The translations under genes were made by a program, and so were the position numbers. This document shows, in pieces, positions 1 through 7,671 of a DNA stretch of 49,028 bases. The stretch's first letter is position 1; each line of letters begins with the position of its first letter. The notes under the pieces were generated by a model. That model made no database searches. It was not told the origin of the DNA and saw only the letters and a list, made by a program, of their open reading frames with translations. The stretch is taken from assembly GCA_025358125.1 (NCBI GenBank), contig JANYKS010000028.1:1-49028 (forward strand). The letters are read 5' to 3'. This DNA is from Actinomycetes bacterium (GTDB taxonomy: Bacteria > Actinomycetota > Acidimicrobiia > Acidimicrobiales > Ilumatobacteraceae).

Positions 1-144
1 CAAGGTGGAGCGCCCGCAGCGTAGCGAGGACGAACGACCTTGAGGCCGACGAGATGGCGGCACACGATGACGTCGGAGGGGGTGTCCGTCCGTGCTCACG
101 TAACGCGTCGCCGGATGCTCATTTAGCGTGTCGGGCAACACTCC

Positions 145-210
145 AGCGGGACTTCGGCGGGACTCCAGCGGGACTCCAGCGGGACTTCGGCCGGACCTCG
201 GCGGGACTTC
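145..210. repeat. 11-bp tandem repeat, six copies
   Basis: Six consecutive 11-base units of the form RGCGGGACTYC run head to tail, with partial units on both sides (from about 138 and up to about 218). Eleven is not a multiple of three, so the array does not encode a protein repeat. It lies 44 bases beyond the stop codon of the ABC transporter gene. Bases 1-137 show no supportable gene. Confidence 0.85.
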
Positions 211-253
211 GGCGGCGGTGCCAAAATCGACCCGTATCGAACTGGCAAGCGCT

Positions 254-2143
254 TCAGTCGTTCTCGGTCGCCAGGGATTGGGTCAACAGCTCTTGGTGGG
301 CATACAGCCCCCCGAGGGCCATCAATTCGTCGTGAGTGCCCTGCTCCATCACCCGTCCGGCGTCGAGCACGACGATGCGGTCCGCGTCGCGGATGGTTGT
401 GAGGCGATGGGCGATGACGAGCGCCGTCCGTCCCTGAAGGGCGTGATCGAGCGCCGCCTGCACCAGCGATTCGTTCTCGTTGTCGAGATGGCTGGTGGCC
501 TCGTCGAGGATCATCACCGCCGGATTCTTCAACAGCATCCGCGCGATCGCGACGCGCTGTTTCTCACCGCCACTGAGCCGATAGCCGCGTTCACCGACGA
601 CCGTCGCGTAACCGTCGGGCAGCGCTGCGATCGTGTCGTAGATTCGAGCCGCGCGGCAGGCCTCGTCGAGTTCGGCGCGGGTGGCGTCCGGCTTGGCGTA
701 GAGCAGATTGGATTCGATGCTCTCGTGGAACAGGTGCGGATCCTGCGAGACGACACCGATCGCCGCCCGCAGCGACTCGCCGGTGAGCTTGCGCACGTCG
801 TATCCATCGACACGGAGCTCACCGTTGGTGACGTCGTAGAGGCGGGTGATCAGCGAAGCGAGAGTCGTCTTGCCGGCACCGGATGAACCAACGAGCGCAA
901 CCGTCTCGCCAGGCTCGATCCGCAGGGTCAACCCGACCAGCACGTCGCGGTCGGGGTCGAGGCCCTTCGGCCCGGGAGCCTCCAGCGATGGAATGGACAC
1001 GTCGGCTGCACCGGGATAGCGGAACGACACGTTGTCGAACTCGACCAAGCCGACCGGATCGACGAGATCGACGGCTCCCGGCGAATCGACGATCGACACC
1101 GGCGCGTCGAGTACCTCGAACACCCGTTCGAAGCTGACGAACGCCGTCATCAAGTCGACCCTTGCGTTCGTGAGACCGGTCAGCGGTTGATAGATCCGGG
1201 CAACGAGGGTGGCGAGCGCCACGAGCGTTCCTGCGCTGAGCGACCCGGACACCGCGAGCTGGGCACCGAATCCGTACACGGCTGCAGCCCCGAGCGCGCC
1301 GACGAGGCCGAGCGCCACGAAGAACACCCGGCCGTACATCGCCGAGCGAATGCCAGTGTCGCGAACACCCTGGGCCCGCTTCGCGAACGTGGAGACCTCG
1401 CGGCTGTGCCGACCGAACAACTTCACCAACAGCGCGCCGCTGACGTTGAATCGCTCCGACATCTGAGTGTTCATCTGGGCGTTGAACTCCATGTTCTCGC
1501 GCGAGATGCCCTGTAGCCGCCGGCCGACCCGCTTGGCGGGGATGATGAACACGGGCAGGACGACGAGCGACAGCAACGTCAGCCGCCACTCGAGCGACGC
1601 CATCGCGATCAGCGTCGTGATCAGCACGACGATGTTGCTGACGACGCTGCCGAGCGTGCTCGTGACCGCCGACTGGGCCCCGATGACGTCGTTGTTCAAG
1701 CGGCTGATGACGTTGCCTGTCTGGGTGCGGGTGAAGAACGCGATCGGCATCCGCTGCACCTTGTCGAACAGCGCGACGCGCAGGTCGTAGATCAGTCCCT
1801 CGCCGATGCGAGCCGAGTACCAGCGCTGCACGATCGACAACGCAGCGTCGAGGATTGCGGCCGCCACGACGATGCCGGCGAGAAACGTGATGAGGCCGCG
1901 GTTCTTGTCGGGGATGGCGTGGTCGAGGATGCGCCGGAACGCGAACGGCGCAACGAGAGACAGCAGCGCGGCAACGACGATCGACGTCAAGAAACCCGAG
2001 ATGCTGCGCCGATACGGTCTTGCGAAGAACCAGACGCGGCGGAATGCACCTCTGCTCAGCCGCGCTCCCTTGATCGCGGCCGAATCGCCGGGAAGAAGCA
2101 TGTGTGGACCCATCCGCATCCCCCAAAGGCTACGGCCGTCCAT
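254..2143 (-). CDS. ABC transporter, fused permease and ATPase (exporter type)
   Basis: A 629-residue half-transporter with an N-terminal six-helix membrane domain (about residues 45-330) and a C-terminal nucleotide-binding domain. In the ATPase the Walker A motif GSSGAGKTT lies near residue 420, the signature LSGGEKQR near 520, Walker B VMILDEATSHLD near 540, and the H-loop in VIAHRLTTI follows. This order is that of MsbA/multidrug-type (ABCB) exporters, which act as dimers in the cytoplasmic membrane. The substrate cannot be told. Several in-frame Met codons lie within the first 15 residues, so the true start could be up to 42 bases further in. It is divergent from the lipoprotein hydrolase at 2176. 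Confidence 0.93.
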   Translation of the reverse strand: MDGRSLWGMRMGPHMLLPGDSAAIKGARLSRGAFRRVWFFARPYRRSISGFLTSIVVAALLSLVAPFAFRRILDHAIPDKNRGLITFLAGIVVAAAILDAALSIVQRWYSARIGEGLIYDLRVALFDKVQRMPIAFFTRTQTGNVISRLNNDVIGAQSAVTSTLGSVVSNIVVLITTLIAMASLEWRLTLLSLVVLPVFIIPAKRVGRRLQGISRENMEFNAQMNTQMSERFNVSGALLVKLFGRHSREVSTFAKRAQGVRDTGIRSAMYGRVFFVALGLVGALGAAAVYGFGAQLAVSGSLSAGTLVALATLVARIYQPLTGLTNARVDLMTAFVSFERVFEVLDAPVSIVDSPGAVDLVDPVGLVEFDNVSFRYPGAADVSIPSLEAPGPKGLDPDRDVLVGLTLRIEPGETVALVGSSGAGKTTLASLITRLYDVTNGELRVDGYDVRKLTGESLRAAIGVVSQDPHLFHESIESNLLYAKPDATRAELDEACRAARIYDTIAALPDGYATVVGERGYRLSGGEKQRVAIARMLLKNPAVMILDEATSHLDNENESLVQAALDHALQGRTALVIAHRLTTIRDADRIVVLDAGRVMEQGTHDELMALGGLYAHQELLTQSLATEND

Positions 2144-2159
2144 CTCGCTTGATCACCCG

Positions 2160-2169
2160 GCCCTACCAT
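2160..2169. promoter_or_regulatory. Overlapping divergent -10 boxes
   Basis: On the plus strand TACCAT (2164-2169) lies exactly six bases before the ATG at 2176, which would make that mRNA leaderless. On the minus strand TAGGGC (2165-2160) lies 16 bases before the ABC transporter ATG at 2143. The two boxes share two bases, so the promoters would compete. No clear -35 elements are visible. Confidence 0.4.
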
Positions 2170-2175
2170 GGCCGG

Positions 2176-3840
2176 ATGCCTCCAAGCCCGCCCGCCGTGT
2201 TCCGGCTCGCACTGTTCTGCCTCGTGCTGCTCGCCGCTTGCGGCGACGGCATCAACGAGGGCGCTGCACAGACGTCGGCGACGAACAACACGTCGAGCAC
2301 TGCCACCGATGCAACGGGTACAACGACCGACACCGCGCCCACCGACACCACTTCGACCGGGCCCGCGCCCACCGACACCGCGCCCACCAACACCGCCCAG
2401 ACCAACACCGCCCAGACCGACACCACGGCCACCGATCCAGGGCCCACCGATCCGGGGCAGCGCGATCCGGGGCAGCGCGTGTTCGGCTGGAAAGAGCTCA
2501 GCACGGGCGTGCAGGCGGGCCACCTGGACGTGCCGATCGACTACACGAACCCGGGTTCTGGTTCGTTCACGCTCTCTCTCGTGCGCCATCTCGCCGCTGA
2601 CCCATCGGCCCGGATCGGGTCGTTGCTGGTCAATCCCGGCGGTCCGGGGTATGGCGGAACAGACCTCGCCGTGGGCGCCGACGGCATCTACGGCAAGAGT
2701 GTGCTCGACTCGTTCGACATCGTCGCCTGGGATCCACGCGGCACCGGCCGGTCCACGCCGGCCGTGGATTGCGTCGACAAGTACGACCCGTTCTTCTCGC
2801 TCGATTCGTCACCGGACACCGCGGCCGAACGGCAGGCCATTATCGATGCGGCCAAGACGTTCGGCGCCGACTGCCTCGCCAAGAATCCGAAGATCCTCCC
2901 GTTCGTCTCGACAGGAGACTCGGCCCGCGACATGGACGCGATCCGTCGAGCTCTCGGCGAGCCCAAAGTCAGCTACTTCGGGTTCAGCTACGGCAGCGAA
3001 CTCGGCGTCACGTGGGCGAGCCTGTTCCCAACGACCGTGCGGGCGATGGTGATCGATGGTGCTGCGGACCAATCGGTCGGGTATCTGCAGCAGAACCTGG
3101 AGCAGGCTGCGGGCTTCGAGCGCACGTTCGACACCTTCCTCGCCAATTGCAGCAAACGTCCTGACTGTGCGTTCTCCAACAGCGGCGACGCCGCCGGCGC
3201 GTTCGACACGCTGAGTGCGGCGGCGGATGCGTCCCCGGTGAAAACCCGTACCGGTCGACCCGACGTGACCCAGGGCGTGCTCACCACCGCCGTCGCCGAC
3301 GCGATGTACGCCACGTTCGCCTGGCCCCAACTCGAACGAGCGCTCGCAGACCTGCAGCACGGCAACGGCGACGGGATCCTCTCGCTGTACGACAGTTACT
3401 ACCAACGCCGTGCCGACGGCACGTACGGAAACGAGCTCGAGGCGTACTTCGCGATCAACTGTCTCGACGACCCCGGCACCAAGGATCCGCAGGTGGTGTT
3501 CGACATGCAGGGCGAGTTCGCCAAGGTGGCGCCCCGCCTCGGCGCGAGTTGGATCCTCGAGCTGCAGTTCTGCGCGGCGTGGCCAGTGCCCGCTGCGCCA
3601 CCGGTGAAAGTCGATGCGAAAGGCGCCGGCCCGGTCGTCGTCGTCGGCACGACAGGCGATCCCGCGACGCCGCTCGTCAGCACCAGGCACATGGCCCAAG
3701 CACTCGAGGACGGACGGCTGGTGGTCGTCACCGCCGACCAGCACACTGGTTACGGGGTCAACTCGTGTGTGGACTCCGCCGTCGACGACTACCTCGTCGG
3801 CCTCAGGGCACCGAGTAACGAACTCGTCTGCAACAAGTGA
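2176..3840 (+). CDS. Secreted lipoprotein alpha/beta hydrolase, peptidase S33/TAP-like
   Basis: 554 residues. An N-terminal lipoprotein signal ends in the lipobox LLAAC with Cys22. A Thr/Pro/Asp-rich linker (about residues 30-100) tethers the enzyme outside the membrane. The hydrolase domain has an oxyanion-type NPGGPG motif, a nucleophile elbow GFSYGS with Ser271, and the probable remaining triad residues Asp495 (in TTGDPATP) and His523 (in DQHTGY). The family includes Streptomyces tripeptidyl aminopeptidases and mycobacterial Hip1/CaeA-type hydrolases; the substrate is unknown. I chose ATG 2176 because it directly precedes the signal peptide and sits six bases after a -10-like box. The next gene is a paralogue. 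Confidence 0.9.
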   Translation: MPPSPPAVFRLALFCLVLLAACGDGINEGAAQTSATNNTSSTATDATGTTTDTAPTDTTSTGPAPTDTAPTNTAQTNTAQTDTTATDPGPTDPGQRDPGQRVFGWKELSTGVQAGHLDVPIDYTNPGSGSFTLSLVRHLAADPSARIGSLLVNPGGPGYGGTDLAVGADGIYGKSVLDSFDIVAWDPRGTGRSTPAVDCVDKYDPFFSLDSSPDTAAERQAIIDAAKTFGADCLAKNPKILPFVSTGDSARDMDAIRRALGEPKVSYFGFSYGSELGVTWASLFPTTVRAMVIDGAADQSVGYLQQNLEQAAGFERTFDTFLANCSKRPDCAFSNSGDAAGAFDTLSAAADASPVKTRTGRPDVTQGVLTTAVADAMYATFAWPQLERALADLQHGNGDGILSLYDSYYQRRADGTYGNELEAYFAINCLDDPGTKDPQVVFDMQGEFAKVAPRLGASWILELQFCAAWPVPAAPPVKVDAKGAGPVVVVGTTGDPATPLVSTRHMAQALEDGRLVVVTADQHTGYGVNSCVDSAVDDYLVGLRAPSNELVCNK

Positions 3841-3905
3841 CAGTGGTCGGCCGATCCTCGGCCGATCCTCGCGCCAAAGTTCGCGGACATCCCCAAACTA
3901 CGATC

Positions 3906-5540
3906 ATGCGAATGCGTTCTCGTCTCGTTGTTGGATCCACTCTGTGCCTCGCGCTGCTGGCAGCCGCGTGCGGCGACGGAATCAACGAGGGTGTGCGGAG
4001 CACCCGCAGCGATTCGAGTCCGGGAAACAGAACCGCCGGCACCACCGGATCGACCGACACCACCGGATCGACCGACACCACCGACACGACCACCGGCACC
4101 ACCGGATCGACCGACACGACCGACACGACCGACACCACCGGATCGACGACCACCACCGAGGACCCGACCGCTGCCGCATTCGGATGGCAGGAATCGGGGT
4201 TGGACGGCACTGTCCAGAAGGGCAACCTCAAAGTGCCGATCGACTACAAGGACCCGTCGTTGGGCACGTTCGATCTGTACGTCACTCGCCACAAGGCCTC
4301 CAAGCCGGCGGAGCGGATCGGCAGCTTGCTCGTCAACCCCGGCGGACCCGGTTTCGGGGGCAGTGTCCTCGCCCAGGTCGCCGATCAATATTTCAGCCAG
4401 GATCTGATCGATCGATTCGACATCATCGGCTGGGATCCGCGGGGAACCGGGGTGTCGAAACCGGCAATCGACTGCATCACCAACTACGACAAGTACTTCG
4501 GCGCCCAGTACACCGGTCTCGCCCCGACCCAAGAACACGAGCTGTTCGTCAACTTGAGCAAGGAGTTCGAGAAGGCGTGCGTCGACAAGAACACCAAGAT
4601 CTTCCAGTACGTCGGCACCAACAACTCTGCCCGCGACATGGATTCGATCCGCAAGGCGCTCGGTGAGGACAAGATCACCTATTTCGGATTCAGCTACGGC
4701 AGTGAACTCGGCGCGACATGGGTCACCATGTTCCCCGACACGGTTCGGGCCGCTGTGCTCGACGGCGCGGCCGACCCGAATGCCGACGAACTCCAGTCCG
4801 GTCTGCAACAGACGAAGGGCTTCGAGGACGCGCTCGCGACCTTCCTCGCCCACTGCAGCAAGACCCCTTCATGCGCGTTCAACAACAACGGCGACGCCGA
4901 GGGCGCCTTCGACAAGTTGATGGCCTCCCTCGACACCAAACCGATCACGAGCCAGAGCGGGCGTCCTGACATCAATCAGAACATCGCGATCAGCGGCGTC
5001 GTGCAGGCGATGTACAGCCAGAGCTACTGGCCGACGCTCGAGCAGGCACTTGCCGCGGCCCGGACCGGCGACGGAGCTGGGCTGCTCGCCCTCTACGACT
5101 CGTACTACCAGCGCCAGCAGGACGGCACCTACGACAACTCACTCGAGGCATTTCAGGTCATCTCGTGCGTCGACAGTCCCGAGCGAACCACCGTCGAGAC
5201 CGCCGACGCCGACGCGGCGAAGTACCACCAGGTGGCGCCACGGATCTCACCGAATTCGGTGGTCGGCAGCTACTTCTGCACGTTCTTTCCGAAGTCACAG
5301 GATCCGCGGGTCATGATCACCGGCACGGGGGCCGGCCCCGTGCTCGTCGTCGGCACGACGGGCGACCCGGCGACACCACTGGCCAGTAGCCAGAACATGG
5401 CCAAGGCGCTCGAGGGAGGCGTGTTGTTGACGGTGACGGCCGATCAGCACACCGGCTACGACGTCAACACCTGCTCACACTCGACCGTCGATGGGTACCT
5501 GATCAAGCTCAAGGTTCCCCCGGTCGGCACCAAGTGCTGA
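3906..5540 (+). CDS. Second lipoprotein alpha/beta hydrolase, paralogue of the previous gene
   Basis: 544 residues, collinear with the preceding hydrolase: lipobox LLAAAC, the same CGDGINEG after the lipidated Cys, a linker of Thr/Ser/Asp/Gly repeats, the NPGGPG motif, Ser263 in GFSYGS, and the TTGDPATP and DQHTGYD segments. It is clearly a tandem duplication product that has diverged. TACGAT at 3899-3904 lies one base before ATG 3906 and seven before the in-frame ATG 3912, so the functional start may be 3912. Natural substrate unknown; probably peptides or esters outside the cell. Confidence 0.9.
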   Translation: MRMRSRLVVGSTLCLALLAAACGDGINEGVRSTRSDSSPGNRTAGTTGSTDTTGSTDTTDTTTGTTGSTDTTDTTDTTGSTTTTEDPTAAAFGWQESGLDGTVQKGNLKVPIDYKDPSLGTFDLYVTRHKASKPAERIGSLLVNPGGPGFGGSVLAQVADQYFSQDLIDRFDIIGWDPRGTGVSKPAIDCITNYDKYFGAQYTGLAPTQEHELFVNLSKEFEKACVDKNTKIFQYVGTNNSARDMDSIRKALGEDKITYFGFSYGSELGATWVTMFPDTVRAAVLDGAADPNADELQSGLQQTKGFEDALATFLAHCSKTPSCAFNNNGDAEGAFDKLMASLDTKPITSQSGRPDINQNIAISGVVQAMYSQSYWPTLEQALAAARTGDGAGLLALYDSYYQRQQDGTYDNSLEAFQVISCVDSPERTTVETADADAAKYHQVAPRISPNSVVGSYFCTFFPKSQDPRVMITGTGAGPVLVVGTTGDPATPLASSQNMAKALEGGVLLTVTADQHTGYDVNTCSHSTVDGYLIKLKVPPVGTKC

Positions 5541-5642
5541 GTCGCGGCCGTCGCCTTCGCCAACGCGCAAGCGAATCACGTGGATCTGTGAGCGGCTTTC
5601 TGCTCAACCCCTTCACCAGGTAGAGACCTTCGATCGGATCCC

Positions 5643-6041
5643 CTATGGAACCAGCTGAACGGTCGCCCGGTGGCCGTTGGAGCCGGCGAGCCTGGCGTCG
5701 CATGTGAGCAGTGGCACGTTCAGAGCTTCGGCGAGCGCGACGTAGACAGCGTCGTAGGCGGTAACGGCGTCACGCAGTTCGAAGGCGCGACGAAGTAGTG
5801 GCGAATGCTCGTACAACTCGACGCCAAGGGCATCGAAGTCCACGAGTGCCTGGTGGGCGTCACCAGCGGCAATTTCTCCCAGGCTCGTCAGGCGTCTCAA
5901 AACGCTGACCACCTCGACCCCGACAAGTTCCGGTGCATGAAGCGTCTGGTCAGCAGCCACTGCGGCTGCCACGCTCTGGCCGACGACCGTTGTCAGCAGC
6001 AACTCGACGATGGCCGACGCATCAATGACCAGCGGGGTCAT
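5643..6041 (-). CDS. PIN-domain toxin, VapC/FitB family
   Basis: 132 residues. It has the PIN-domain acidic residues: Asp in VIDASAIVELL near the N terminus, Glu in the ELVGVEVVSVLRR segment, and Asp residues in TAYDAVYVALAEAL and TCDARLAG near the C terminus. VapC toxins are Mg-dependent RNases that usually cut tRNA or rRNA. The start at 6041 begins the conserved MTPLVIDAS segment and overlaps the antitoxin gene by 20 bases, as expected for a translationally coupled pair. Confidence 0.88.
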   Translation of the reverse strand: MTPLVIDASAIVELLLTTVVGQSVAAAVAADQTLHAPELVGVEVVSVLRRLTSLGEIAAGDAHQALVDFDALGVELYEHSPLLRRAFELRDAVTAYDAVYVALAEALNVPLLTCDARLAGSNGHRATVQLVP

Positions 6042-6258
6042 CACGCTCAGATCGGATCGCCTCAGTCGGTGATTGCGCGAATTTTCGCACCGGACGCACA
6101 CTCAGCGTTTCCAGCAGCTCGCGCCGTGTCGGCCGCTCGAGGCCCTTGCGTAGCTCGACGAGGGCATAATCCGACAACGACATACCGAGCAGGGCTGCCC
6201 GGCTCTTGAGCTTGCGATGCAAGTCTTCCGGAACGTGACGAATCTGCAACATTGTCAT
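6022..6258 (-). CDS. FitA/VapB-type ribbon-helix-helix antitoxin
   Basis: 78 residues. The N-terminal MLQIRHVPEDLHRKLKSRAA is the typical FitA-like beta strand and helix: the strand binds DNA as a dimer, and the C-terminal tail should wrap and inhibit the PIN toxin. It is the first gene of the pair. It lies just after an inverted repeat and a TAGGCT box placed six bases before the ATG, suggesting an autoregulated, leaderless mRNA. Confidence 0.85.
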   Translation of the reverse strand: MTMLQIRHVPEDLHRKLKSRAALLGMSLSDYALVELRKGLERPTRRELLETLSVRPVRKFAQSPTEAIRSERDDPAGH

Positions 6259-6264
6259 GCGCTC

Positions 6265-6292
6265 AGCCTACTTGCATGTGCAAAACATGCAA
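6265..6292 (-). promoter_or_regulatory. Toxin-antitoxin promoter and palindromic operator
   Basis: The perfect 8-base inverted repeat TTGCATGT / ACATGCAA (6272-6279 and 6285-6292, five-base spacer) lies directly upstream of the antitoxin. Read on the minus strand, TTGCAT is a plausible -35 and TAGGCT (6270-6265) the -10, spaced 16 bases, with transcription predicted at the A of the ATG. A ribbon-helix-helix dimer bound to the palindrome would cover the -35. Confidence 0.55.
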
Positions 6293-6354
6293 CGTCCAGA
6301 ACCTTGGCTGCGCCGTGCCAGGTGCGGCGCTGGTTGCCCGACGGAAGCAACGGT

Positions 6355-6385
6355 GACAGACCTAGCCAACCTGGCTAGGTCTGTC
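6355..6385 (-). terminator. Perfect 13-bp hairpin downstream of tRNA-Ser(CGA)
   Basis: GACAGACCTAGCC (6355-6367) and GGCTAGGTCTGTC (6373-6385) form a perfect 13-base-pair stem with a five-base loop, 35 bases past the 3' end of the minus-strand tRNA. There is no good T-run after it on either strand, so it may be a U-poor terminator or a processing or boundary element. Confidence 0.5.
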
Positions 6386-6419
6386 TTGAAGTGTCAAACG
6401 ACGAACACCGCAACCGCTT

Positions 6420-6510
6420 TGGCGGAAGGGGTGGGATTTGAACCCACGGAGACGCAGAACGCCTCAACGGTTTTCGAGACCGGCCCATTCGTCCGCTCTG
6501 GCACCCTTCC
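6420..6510 (-). tRNA. tRNA-Ser (anticodon CGA)
   Basis: Read on the minus strand, a 7-bp acceptor stem GGAAGGG/CCCTTCC, an anticodon loop with CTCGAAA giving CGA, a long variable arm typical of serine tRNAs, a T-loop GGTTCAAATCC and an encoded CCA tail are all visible. It decodes UCG. Confidence 0.93.
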
Positions 6511-6651
6511 GCCCGCCAGACTAGCGCCAGTCCTGGCCGGATGGCAGCCGAATTGCCAGCCGAAGTGCCAGCCGAGTCGACGATCGGGGCAACAACTCTT
6601 GTTCAAGATTGCGGCAAGTCTGCCGATGCTTGTTTCGTGGCGGACCTCACC

Positions 6652-7074
6652 ATGATCGACACGAACTCCGGAATCACCTCGCCATCGCTGGCGTCGCTGC
6701 TGCACGAGCGGCTCGACCCCCAAGCGATCCTGAACTCCGTCGTGCGTTCCGTTGCCGGCGTGATCGGCGCCGCGCTGGCCAGTGCGGACGGGCGCAGCGT
6801 CGCCCATTCGGATCACTTGATGCACGACCCCAGCCGGGCCGCGATGATCGCGGCGACGATGGGGCTCGCCGGTCAACTGATCGGCGTCGTCGGTGGCCGT
6901 CAGCTCGAAGAGGTGATCGTTCGGTCGGAGACGGGTTTCGTCATCGTGTACGCCGTCGGTACAGAGGGCGTCCTCACCGTGCTCGCCCGACCGAGCACAA
7001 ATCTCCATCACATCAATACCGAGGTCCGCGCCCGGCTGGAAAGCCTGCGCGGCGTCGTCAGAGCGGGGCGTTGA
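6652..7074 (+). CDS. Roadblock/LC7-domain protein (CvnB/MglB-like)
   Basis: 140 residues, a single roadblock domain. The pattern of an N-terminal helix (LDPQAILNSVVRS), a strand GVIGAALASADGRSVA, a central helix (DPSRAAMIAATMGLAGQLIG) and paired strands ending in GVLTVLARP fits the family. Such proteins dimerise and regulate small Ras-like GTPases, for example MglB acting on MglA and CvnB in Streptomyces conservons. It is three bases upstream of such a GTPase gene. The Met at 6652 was chosen because the reading frame before it has no domain character and runs towards the tRNA. Confidence 0.82.
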   Translation: MIDTNSGITSPSLASLLHERLDPQAILNSVVRSVAGVIGAALASADGRSVAHSDHLMHDPSRAAMIAATMGLAGQLIGVVGGRQLEEVIVRSETGFVIVYAVGTEGVLTVLARPSTNLHHINTEVRARLESLRGVVRAGR

Positions 7075-7077
7075 ACT

Positions 7078-7671
7078 ATGGCCACACCGACCGAGCACAC
7101 GTTCAAGATCCTGGTCACAGGCCCTTTTGCGGCGGGCAAGACTTCATTGATCCAGGCAATTTCGCAAAGCCCCGTCGTGACGACCGAGGTTGCAACGTCG
7201 GGCGAGGAGGCCATCATCAAGGCCAACACCACCGTTGCGATGGACTTCGGTACCTTCGCGCTCAATCCTCTCGACGACAGCGATGAGCTCGTTCATCTGC
7301 TGATGTTCGGTACGCCTGGGCAGGAGCGATTCCGCTTCATGACCGACATTCTCAAAGCGGATGTCGATGTCGTCACGTTCGTGGTGGACGCCCGCGCACC
7401 CGCCAGCTTCCAGGAGGCCCGCGGCATGCTCGCGCTCGTCATGAGCGATCTGCGCGTTCCGCTCGTCATCGCGGTGAACCGCTGCGATGACCGCGATCAG
7501 GCCCGGCTCGTCGCCGAATACCTGGGCGCCGGCGCCGACGTCCCGGCCATCCCGTGTCAACTGATCGACCCGGAATCCGGCCGTGAGGTCGTTGCTGAGG
7601 TACTCGTTGCCCTACTCCAATCAACCGACCTCAATCACGTCGATCTCGTCACGCAGGGAGGCGTCAAATGA
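7078..7671 (+). CDS. Small Ras-like GTPase (CvnD/MglA-like)
   Basis: 197 residues. The P-loop is GPFAAGKT (residues 15-22), the switch II region FGTPGQERF begins near residue 77, and the base-recognition motif is NRCD (134-137) in place of NKxD. A VAMDFG segment before switch II is typical of the actinobacterial conservon GTPases. It should cycle between GTP and GDP in the cytoplasm, with the neighbouring roadblock protein as its likely GTPase-activating or scaffolding partner. The stop codon overlaps the next start in ATGA. Canonical conservon genes cvnA (histidine kinase) and cvnC (DUF742) are absent here. Confidence 0.88.
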   Translation: MATPTEHTFKILVTGPFAAGKTSLIQAISQSPVVTTEVATSGEEAIIKANTTVAMDFGTFALNPLDDSDELVHLLMFGTPGQERFRFMTDILKADVDVVTFVVDARAPASFQEARGMLALVMSDLRVPLVIAVNRCDDRDQARLVAEYLGAGADVPAIPCQLIDPESGREVVAEVLVALLQSTDLNHVDLVTQGGVK

